Made by a program: the position numbers and the translations under genes. Below the pieces are notes generated by a model. That model had not been told where the DNA came from. It searched no databases and saw nothing but the letters and a program-made list of their open reading frames with translations. 64,000 nucleotides of DNA from Pomphorhynchus laevis (Eukaryota; Acanthocephala; Palaeacanthocephala; Echinorhynchida; Pomphorhynchidae), in assembly GCA_012934845.2 (NCBI GenBank), contig WNNJ02003752.1, positions 1 through 64,000 of the forward strand, read 5' to 3'. Shown here piece after piece: positions 23,501 to 35,500 of this stretch (within the stretch, counting starts at the first letter, position 1; every line of letters starts with the position of its first letter).

Positions 23501-26500
23501 AGTGATAACGATATGGTTATCATTTTAATAGCTCAATTCTTATGTAGTAGCATGCACGAATTCATTTCCCCGCATATTACGCTAAAATTAATATTTGTAA
23601 ACTAATATATTTGGTTTGTAATATATAGTATATAATATATTAACACTGATATAGTCATCAACGTTTTTTAAATTATACAAATTAAATGTGAAAATGTATA
23701 GATAACGAGAAAACAGTGAAATTAAAAATCACTATATCATATTAAGTAAAAAAACTCAACATTTAAAAATATTAACATTTAAGTTAATATAAGATTAATA
23801 TAAGATTTTAAAAGTCGTCTCTCATCTACAATGCTCTAAATATATACAGCAAATATTTTTTGGTTGGAAAATTCAACGATATTAAAATATCCCTTGTAAA
23901 TAATATCAAGCATTCATTCCAAAATAATCAGAATCAAAAATTAATTTATAAAGGAAGCAAATTCTTTCATAATTAAAAATTGTAATCAGACAAATTATTA
24001 GCATTTGTTTGATGAGTCATGCGTCAATAAGTTATTGTATTTCTTGAAAAAAATAAATCAAATAAGTTCAATGAATTAATATATTTAAAACATAAATAAG
24101 TTCTATTAATAAATAAATTAATGTATAAATTAAATAAATTCAATAAAAATAAAAAACAAAATAAGTAAGTTCCAATAATAAACAAATTAAAAAATTAAAT
24201 AAATTAAATAAGTTCAATAAATAAATTAAAAAATTAAATAAATTTAATGAGTTTAATGAATAAATTTAACAAATGAATAAATAAAGTAAGTTCTATTAAT
24301 AAATAAAAATTAATTAAAAATGTTTAATGAATAAATTAAATAAGTTCAATGAATAAATATATTTAAAAAATGAAAAATAAAATAAGTTTAACTAATAAAT
24401 ATAAAAGTGAATAAATTAAATAAGTTCAATAAACAAATTTAAAAATTGAATAAATATAATAAAATTAATGAACAAATTTAAAATATGAAAAAATCAAGTA
24501 AGTTTTATTAATAAATAAATTAAATAAGTTTAATGAATAAATGAATTTAAAAAATGATTAAATTAAGTAAGATAATCAAGTTTGATGGTCGAAATATAAC
24601 TTGAGCTATTTCGATCAAATCTTAATTGAAGCTCACAGTTTTAAATCATAAAATGCTATTTAAATTACCATAAGTGGGGATATCAGCATACTGGCGACGA
24701 TAACAACAGAACTGTTGTTGCGCAATCCAAGTGAAGCTATGATGCTAAATATATTTTACAGACACTTGAATTGGACTTCTTAAGTAATACCTCGCTAAAA
24801 TAACCAGTGATATATAGTCGAACGTTACACGGGATGAGGCTGAAATTGAGTGAAATACCTAAAAGATGGTATTCTATATAAGTAGACATGCTTAAGTCCA
24901 AAAGAGCAAAACTATAATTGATTTATAATTATAATTAATTATTCTAATTAAGATCTTTAGAACAGTAAACGTTTACTGTTCTTTAGAACAAGTGTTAAGT
25001 TTCTCAAGCGTATACTTGAGAAAGTATTCTCAAGTGCAATAAATTCACGTGTTGGAATTTGTCAAGTTGTTATAAGAGACTAAGGCGAAGATTTAAAATT
25101 TAATTTTAATCTTAATTTTTAAATCACGCTTTGTCATATCATTTGATTCGTATTTTTAACGGCATTTACTGTTTCCTTATGATATCCCTGAGGGTTTGTA
25201 ATTTAGTCTGTCTGCAAAAAGTTTTAAAAGTCTATAAAGTTTTATACTAATGTTTTATGCTTACTATGATGATTAAGCCCTTTATACTACGGACTCAGTG
25301 GAACTTAAACATGCCTTGAATATTCTATTTTATACTTAAAAATTGCAGAATCAACAAATCAGATATATATTTGGTTAGCTACTGTTGCAAAGAAAACAAC
25401 ACTATTTGTTCAACTGTTTATATTCAATTGTACATCTTAGTTTACTCCAAAATTAATTCAAAATGTTTAACAATAAAAAGTTTAATTCATTAAAGAATTT
25501 AAGCAGCTGTTTGTTAAAATGAATAATTAATTATACTAATTATTTATTTAATTAATTCAAGATCCAGTATATCTAAATTACATAACTGCATTTACGCAAG
25601 ATCTTTAGAACAGAAACGTACATTGAGAAAGTATTATTAAGTGTTTGTTACAACAACTTTCGGATGAAATTACATCCATTTGTATTGTCTTTAACAACTA
25701 ACGTCTTTGATATTAAATTTAATATTAGTATTTTCAGATTATGTCAATAGAGAAGTGTTCAATGCTACACAAATAAAAGTCTTCAAATTAACAATATTTT
25801 TCACAAAATAATTTTGAGAAAACTTTTTGGATTATAATTTTAGAGTAGGATTAACGAAATAAAAAATAATTTTATATTTTACTGGTTACTGTTATCAATA
25901 ATATCGGATGTATTTTTGAACAACAATATTTTTAATTTTTCAAATCCAGCGCTATCTTCGTATAGCAAAAAATCTCAATTGCTGATAGAGGAACGAATAT
26001 TGCTGTCTTGATCTAAACATCTTCCTTTGAGACTCGTGAGTTTATGATATTCGGAATCATCATGAAATGCATTCAACATACAAACGTTTTGAGATCTTAT
26101 GATAAATCTTATATTTTTATGATAATGCTATCACGAATTTATAAAAATTAATAAAATTTTATTAAAAATTAATAAATTTATTTTCTACTTAGTTTACTCC
26201 AAAATTAATTCAAAATTTTTAACAATAAAAGGTTTACATCATTAAACAATTTAAGTAGCTGTTTGTTAAAATGAATATTTAGGGAAACGTTATTGACCTA
26301 ACGAATGTTAATCCTAAAGTTGTTAATATTTCACACACTTCAAACCTCAAAAATACGGAGAATTATCAGTGCAGAAATATCAGTTATTTTTAATATATAT
26401 CAATATATCAAATTATCAAAATATCAATATATCATATCAAATTACGTAAATTTGAGAAAAATGAAGGATAATTTATAACAAATATATTTACCAAGCATTC

Positions 26501-29500
26501 AATGAAATGATCTAATGCTGCATTCACGCAATAAATAATAGCTAATAATTATAAATACACAATATGACTAACTAATTCTTTGTAACAAAATATTATATAA
26601 GAGCGGGTCATCTCTTTCTGACATTTCTAAAAAATGTTTAGGAATGAAGTACGTAAAATAGTTACAATCTAGCTACTTGACTATAATACTAATCCCGGAA
26701 TTTTTAACTTCAGCATAATACGGTTCGAATACAGTTATAGATACTTCTGGTTGTGGCACGCCGTTATCCTCACATGTATTGTTCCAATTTTTGGTACAAC
26801 ATGGCACTACTAATGAGCCTGGGTGCGTCTCATCAGCTGCTGACCCATACCAACATTTGTAAGTCATCAGGACAATAAGCCGACAAAACAACGTCATCTG
26901 TAAAAACAGAAACGGTATCCTGACGGAACCGATCTGAATACCGACATCCGTCAGAGCAGCCAGTCTCGAAATTTTGTCCATGTAAACAAGGACCAAAAGT
27001 AGAGGAAAATACCAAAAGTTTATTCGACCCTTATTACCTGCTTACTTCGTACACTGGTGGTGATTGGATTCAAAGTCAGGACGTATGTATCGCGCTTACA
27101 ACGCTAAATTCACTAGGCTAACAGATCCAATAGACATACAATATACAATATATATATCCAATTTATATCTAATAGATACACATTTCTGTATATTAATTTT
27201 ATTTTTTACTTATAAAATTATACATAGTGTATGTTGTCAACAATCATTTGCAGGTACAAAAAATGGCTTACGATTTCATGTTAAGTTAATTAAAATAATT
27301 GATTATATTTAATAAACTAATAAAATATAATATTAATAATATTAATTTAATTATAATTTATTTATTAAATTGATTTTAGTAACCTGTGGAACAGTTAGTC
27401 TTGATCGAATACTTTTAATGAATTCTCTGCGTGAACCTTTGCTATCACTAAGAACAGAATACAATAAAACATTGTTTACTTTACGAACATCTACAGCAAA
27501 GAACCAGTGCTTGCTTGTCTGTTATACTCATCCGAACTTTCGTCAAAAGTTACTTTTGATGAATTCTGTGAAGATGGAGGATTCCTAGTCGAGTATGAAA
27601 CTGGAAGTACGCTACAATACATAAGATACTCTTATTGTAATATCAATAAACTAGTATAAACTTAAATTCAAAAAGCCGGTTTGTTATTTAAAAGTCTTTA
27701 AATACTTAAAACTAATGTTGTTATAAATTTTTAATAATTGCCTAACAACATTTGGATATAAGGTAACAAAGAACTCATAAAACATTACAATTTGCGGAGT
27801 TATTCGGAGTTTATTAGGCGACCAATTTTTAAAAACCTTTGTAACAGCAATTGTCGAGTGTCTATTACAAAATATGAATATTATCTTCTGTACAAGGTAA
27901 AATATATGAATTGATATTATAAGCAAAAGTGTGTGGCGTCGAAACGCATAACTTATAACTTACTGAAATAGAAATTTAAGTATTTTTACTTTCAATACAA
28001 TTAGACATTCCTTCGTTTTAAATTTCATTTCATTTACAAGTGAAACATGCCGCTAAAAAATATCATCACATAGGGCCATAGATGGCCCTATTTAGGGCCA
28101 GAGATGGTCCCATACGGCCATAGGCGGTAATAAGAATGTTCTATACATTCAGACAAACAGGAAACGAAATTATTAAATTTGAAAATCAGATATTAATAAA
28201 ACTTAATGCACATTATAATGTTTATGGTAATATACATTATAATGCTTATAAATTATAATAATTTAATATAAATACAATTTAATACAATTTATAATTTATT
28301 ATTTAATTTATTATTTAAATTAATAAAATTAATTTATTAATTATAATTCAATTTATTATTTAATTTTATACAATTTATAAATGAATAAAACTTAAATGTA
28401 ACTCAATGTGACTGTTACAAATATTAAATAACAATTATTTGAACATCAATATTTGCCGGATAAAACCCGAAATGCTACACACGAATTCTCAAAAACGTAA
28501 TGAAAACTTACACTATGCCCGTTCCGCTAATTTTTCCAATTCCAATTTCAGTAAGTTGTTCAATCATTTTTTCACTCGCACCACCTTCATTGCAGCAAAA
28601 ATGTACCTAATATAATAACAATTATATTTTATAATATATTTATAATATATTTAATATAAATTATATTATATAACAATTTATAATTATATTATAATTAATT
28701 AATTAATAAAAAATAAATTAAATAAAATATATAATAAATATATATTTTTTATATTAAATTATTAATTATAAAAAATAAATTATAAAGGTGTATCTTATAA
28801 TTGTGAAAGACAAACTTTTATTCACAAATATAAAATCAAGCTCACGAGTTGAGCAGCATTGTAGCGTCGGGTTTATGCATCTTGTGATTATGTGATTGAA
28901 TGCGAAATTTTCAAAACTATTAAAATGTTGTCGACCAACAGTCAGTTAATTCGTTTGACTGTTTAAATTGTTTGTCTGTTTCAATCATATAGGATAAGAT
29001 TGCGGTCAATGCATGTGACATTGTAATTAAAAACAGTTGATTTTTAATATTTTATTTTAAACATGTGATTTGGAAATTTAATTTTGAGTGCTGAAGCAGA
29101 AAATCAATACAAAACGGAATAATTTTTTTTCGATAGCTACTAATAGCAAAATAATCTATAATGTCAAGACAAAAAGTTTGCAACATTTATAATAATTAAT
29201 TATTAATAAATCATGTTGTATGATATGATTAAAATCATCAGAAATAAGCATCATCAGAAAAAGAATAAGTTTATCACAAACTTATTAACATTTCATATAT
29301 TTAAATTCATATTAAATTAATAAATTAAATTTTAAACAACTTGATAAAAATAATAGCTAGCAAAAAATAAATAAATTTATCCAGTCTTGTGTAGCCCCCC
29401 TAAATTTAAAATGGTGTGAACTGTTTTGCACAAAGTATTCAGTAAGACCTAAAACGCTGTAGGTTTAAAAAGTAAACTTTCAAGTTCTGCTAAATTAGCT

Positions 29501-32500
29501 TTTAAAATAGTTGAAAACGAATTTTTAATAAATAAAGATGATTTTATAAATTAGAGTTTGTTTAAAGAATAAACTTTTCAGAGGTAAACTAATTAAAATA
29601 TTGCAACGAATAAATTTAAATAGGTCAATCTTTATATATAAACGAATTATCAGTGAAAATCGTTAATTGCAATACTTAGTTAAATACACTAGTGTAATAC
29701 TCGTATTATTAGAGGATTTTTATTTACTTCGCACCAGAACTTCGATCAAATATACGCAGAAAAAATTGTTGGTGTGACGTCATAATTACGTCATATTATT
29801 GATAACGTCATACGATTTTATTTTACTTCATTAATTATAAATAATATCATATTCGTAAGCCACAGTGTAGATATAAACTAATTTTCCTCGAATATGGGAT
29901 TAAAGAAACATCCCATATAAACTGAGTTGGTTTTTGTGTGACATTTTGGAGTTAATCCTATTTTTTGATTCTAAATAGCAACGACTTATTTAAATTGAAA
30001 TAAAAATTTCATTTCGATACTGTCAAAATAAGAATCTAACATTAGTATACAACTATATTAAGGTTTATATGAATTCCCTCCTTAAGAAACAATCGCTCGA
30101 CCCCTCCCTTCCTTCTAGCTATCGCCCCATTTCACTACTCCCTGCTCTTTCTAAGCTCTTAGAACGCCTCATCTTAATACAAATCAACGCTTATCTCTCC
30201 TCATCCAATCTGTACCCTCCGTTCCAATCCGCTTTCCGCTCTAATCACTCGACAGAAATCGCATGCATAAAAGTGTAAAACGACTTACTCATTTCTCGAG
30301 ACAAGGCTCTATATAGTGTTCTCATCTCCCTCGACCTCTCCTTCGCATTCGACATTGTCGACCACTCCGTCCTCCTTTCTCGCCTTCATTATGATTACGG
30401 CTTTTCTTCCTCCTCCGTAGCATGGTTCGCCTCATATCTATCCAACCGTTTCTTTCGCGTCTGTTCTAATTCATCATCCTCCCCTCCCATCCCTATTTTT
30501 TGCGGGGTCTCACAAGGTTCAGGTCTAGGTCCCCTGCTTTTCTCTCTTCTGCTTGGCGATCTCTCTCCGTTTATCAAACCTTACTCCTTTAAGGTCATGC
30601 AATACGCCGATGACATTCTAATCTATGATCATGCACCCGCATCGCATACACGATATCGGCATTTCTGCCTCCAACTGTCTTTCTTCTATCTACAAACGTC
30701 TCTCCAATCTCCATCTCGTTCTAAACCCCGAAAAGTCCAAAATAATGTGGATCCTCCCCCGTAAACCAAACAAATCTCCTCCCACTGTATATTTTGCCTT
30801 ATCGATCATCTACATAGTCCACAATCTCACTTTCTTAGGCTTCCATTTCGATGATCACCTTTCCCTTAAACCCTTCGTCCGTGACAAGGTCTGCTCATCT
30901 AACTTAATTCTCCGTGACATCCGTAGTATCCGCCCCCTTATCGACTTCCGTTCTTGTATGTCTCTTCTTTCATCGCTTCTTTTCCCTAAAATCGATTACT
31001 GCCTTAGCCTTTTCGCCAATTCTCCAAAATCCATCATCCTACCTCTACAACGAATAATCAACACCGCCGTTCGAGTGCTCTTTCGTCTCCGTCGCTTCGA
31101 CCACACATCCACATATTTTGCCCAACTCTCCTAGCCCACCATCCACATACGCATCAAACTCCGCCTTCTTCTCGTTACTTTTCGTCTCATCGCTGTCGGC
31201 TCCCCATCGTTCATCAACCTTCCTTTCTTAGACGATACTCGCCCCACCTCGCTATCGATTTGTTCCTGTCATACCCTCTTACTCCACGTTCCTTATTACT
31301 CCAACAACTACGGTCTCCGATCCTTCCTCGTCGCCGCCTCACTCGCCTGGAATCAACTCCCTCTCGACGTCCGCCGCGCTTCCTCCTTTATCACATTCAA
31401 ACACCTCCTCCGTTCACACCTTCTCGACACCTGATTCACAGTTTTGTTTTGTTGTGGTCATGTAAGCGTGCGCTGGCACGCATTTGCCACGTTAAAATAA
31501 ATCCTTTTTTTAATTCATAAAATTGATTTGTATTTTAAATTTCTAATTTTTATTTTAACTTGATTTAAATTATAAAATCTTATATTATATTTATTAATTA
31601 TTTATAATTATTTATTATTATTTAATTATAAATATAAGTTATATAAAATCTTATAGCAATTATTTATTATTATTTATTATCTAATTATAAAATTTTGATT
31701 TATTGATTTTATTTTTAACTTATTCCTACTGATTACCTATAAACCTTATTCTGATACAAAGTCTGTGTTTAATTAGTCAATTCATAAAATCGATTTGTAT
31801 TTTAAATTTCTAATTTTTATTTTAACTTGATTTAAATTATAAAATCTTCTGTAATAATTATTAATTATTTATTATTATTTATTATTATTTAATTATAAAT
31901 ATAAGTTATATAAAATCTTATAACAATTATTTATTATTATTTATTATCTAATTATTAAATTTTGATTTAGCATTATTATTTTTATTTCAAATTATATAAT
32001 TATATTAAATACGCAAACTCAGTTAGCTGATTTGATTAATTAAATTAATAATTAATTAAATAACTAAACAGGAAAACGTAATCTTAAATAGTTAATATAA
32101 TTAACTACTTAATTATTAACAATTAATTACTTAATTAATTATTAAAGAATCGATTATTTGTTACAAAAGTAATAAGTAAATCTTATCTCCTGTTACTTAC
32201 TTCAAAATAGTTATCACATGACGTCTTCAGCCAGCTGCTCCACCGAACTCGTTGCTTTTGAAGGATATCTTGAATTTTCTATATTGTATTTTTAAAGTTC
32301 ACTTTATAAGAGAAATCAATTCACTTTACAAGTGATAAATTTGAATCATTTGACTTGAACTGCTGACTACCAGATAACTTAAATGTAACACCTGGTGTCT
32401 TTTGTTCTTCTTTTAATAGCTAAATGACAAAAGCATTTCAAAATTTTATTTAAAAATTTTGATGGGAAATATATTTTTTAGTAATAAAAAATATTCGACT

Positions 32501-35500
32501 TAGATAATAACATAAATACTTAAAAGTTTAAAACTTAAAACCTACTAGTAGTAAAATCAAACATAACTACCTATAATACTTTTTGCATTTCAAATTTTAT
32601 AAAATTCTGGTTATATTCTAGAAATTTTAATATCCCTGAAAGAAATATAACAGGTAAGTACAAATTAGTTATCTATAAAATACAATTTACAACAATCTTA
32701 AATTAAAATATATTTTAGTTTAATATCATCATCTATGTAATTACATATTACAGATGAAACTATTTGGCGTTTTTTTTTCAATTTCATTAAAAGCAAGCAT
32801 CCGTACGCTATATTTCAGTAATGGACTTTATTAAATTCTAATTCATATATATTACGTTTCGATTATTTTTCTGTTAGTTAACGATCATTTGACTCGATTT
32901 AAGTGTTCCAGTAGTTTTATGTCTTTATTTTTAACATTTAAAAATGTTAAAATAACAGATGCTAATCCATTTTTTAATTTGGAATTAATATCTGATTTTA
33001 ATACACGTTCTTAAGTTGTGATCTGTGACTACTTTTAATGTGTTTTTATATTTCGCTAGCTGCTGCTAGAATAATTAAAAACCAAACGTACAAGTTTTAA
33101 AACATATTGTAAGTTCGAACATATTGTAATATATGACTCGAATAATAGAGTAATAAAACAGTATAAATAAAACAGTACTTGCGTAAATTGCCTATATCTT
33201 GATTAAAAGTAAATAATAATTTAAAAATTGTATTTATAAAAAATATTTTCAATTAAAATACTCCAGTCTAAATTTAGTTTCCTGCATCACTACATTTCGA
33301 ATTTGAACCCCAGTGTGATGAGCTAAATGTAATTGAACATAAAAAACAGCTTTTTAAGATGCTTTTTATAAACAAATAGAGATGCGTGTATATGTTGTCA
33401 AAAATTTTACTCTATCGCAATCGTGATATAATTTATGTGTTGATGTAATCAACACAATAATATTAAAAATAAATTTAAAATCATTAGCAGAAAATATTTA
33501 TGGATGGATAATAAATAATATACTTTGTATTAGAATATAATTCTAATAGTCAAATTTTATCAGAAGAAATACGCCATTAGCACATGTTTGGCCCCGCTGC
33601 TATGTTGGGTCGAGGAATAGGGTTCGAAACCTGATAGCATAGCAGTTCCTCTTGATGACCTCTAATCTTTTTTATAGAAAATAGTAAAATATATAAATCA
33701 ACACAATAATATTATAAATGAATTTAAAATCATTAGCGGAAAATGTTTATGGATTGATAATAAATGATATTTATTATTAAATATTAATAATAAATATAAT
33801 AATTAAATATTAATAATATTTAATTATTATAGTATTATTAATATTATTTAATATTATAATAATTAATATAATATTTTTTATTCAAAAGTTATAATAAAAA
33901 TAGAAAACTAAGTAGTACATCAAATTCGTGTTCTTTCATACTTCTGAGGTAGACACCTGTAGGATACGAGCAGTTCTCTTCGTCGTGCTTTATGAAGCAA
34001 TCGTCACGTTCATACATCGCCTACTTGCTGTTTGGCTTCTAACTGACATTCTGGTCGCTCTTATACACATTGAGGCAGCGGACGCAAGAGTTAAACTTAT
34101 ATCTGAGCGAATGCGTCGGATACTCTCGGAGTATGGCAACTTCAATGAAGTAAAAGACTTGGCTGCAATCGACCTCAACAATTGCTGTGCTTATGCTCCA
34201 ATGCTCCCGCTTGTTGAAAATATCACGGGAATGAAAGTTGCTCTTTCAACTTCAGCAATGAATTGTCCATACTTTGCGAACTTCCTTGTAGAGTGATATG
34301 CGTGACTGATGGTCGGAATCATGTGAGAGTACTATGGCGCTATTGGGTTGAAAACACATATATCCAACAAGGATCGCGATATCGAGCATCCGAAAAGACC
34401 ACGAGAAGCAATATCGGACCTCGTACAATGGTCTCTGCAAATTGTAGTGTTGGAGAATCGACAAACAATTGGGACAGGCCGTAGCTGTGGTTCTATTGAT
34501 ATGTCTTTATACACTTTTTCAAGCTTATTTGCAATCAAATTTCTCATTATGTCATGCCGAATTATTGTAGTTCCTCCGGTGCGACACGATAGTGCATGGC
34601 ATATATTGAAAACGGAACCACATGCACAGCGAGCTGGAGACTCAACCAGTTCCAATCCATAGCGGGCAGAAATTGCATCGTGGAATTCTTGAGTGTTCAG
34701 TCTTTTGCGAGTATTTGTTGCATTGAAAGCATTGAGCCACAAGTACGCGCCACTTTCAGATGCGAATGTGAGCAAATGCGACTTAAATCTATCTAAGGAA
34801 GCAGCAACTGTCTGTAATTTGTCCGCATATACTTGTTTTTTTTCTCAACTGATATCTGCCCAGCAACGTGGCTCTGCAAAGTTCTCAGTTCTGTGCCAGT
34901 GTATCCACTTTAAAATGGTTCCCACATCCGTTTGGATCGGGAATATTCGGCTTCCGCATTTTTTATTGGGTTCAAAAATCCTAACCCTCCATATCTGGTA
35001 GGTAGGAAGCAGACTGCTATTAAGCTATTGTCAAATATTCTTTGACCGGTCAATTCGGGTGATAAGTTGCTAGAGATGGCAAGGTACAAGGGTTCGAACC
35101 ATGCTGGAACAGTGCGATATGTACGCATTATATAGTTCCATTTGCGTTGCACTGCGTTTACATACACAGTGTAAACCAAATGGGCATCAACTTTAGCAAT
35201 GGCAGATAAGTGTTCAACCATAGTAACCCACTTGACTATTTTCGATTTGATTTCTTTTTCTACATAGTTATCCTTGCCACACGGTGGACCAAACACCATA
35301 ATTCCCTTATCCGTGATTGTGAGACCAGTACCTTCAAATATCTGTCTTGCATTGGTTAATTCCTCTGGACCAACTTGAAGCAATCTTTTCCATACTTTAC
35401 GCAAATCAGTAGCCATTCCCACGCAACATGCGTCTTCAGCATACCATCGATGTATCACAGAGGTAGCACTTTTTTGAAGATCTCAAATAAGCGGTATGGA

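Noticed and set aside
26482-26531. 50-nt minus-strand candidate for the missing exon, with good AG and GTAAAT ends
   Set aside because: In the required phase it contains a stop, its other frame does not resemble the family, and similar sequence recurs at 25,580-25,610 as a repeat.
27684-27926. 80-codon minus-strand frame between exons 2 and 3
   Set aside because: No acceptor and donor in phase with its neighbours and no similarity to the family; probably chance.
33612-33632. GGGTTCGAAACC resembling a tRNA T-arm/B box
   Set aside because: The expected T-stem does not pair beyond two or three bases and no acceptor or D-arm is present; the related copy at 44.2 kb lacks it.
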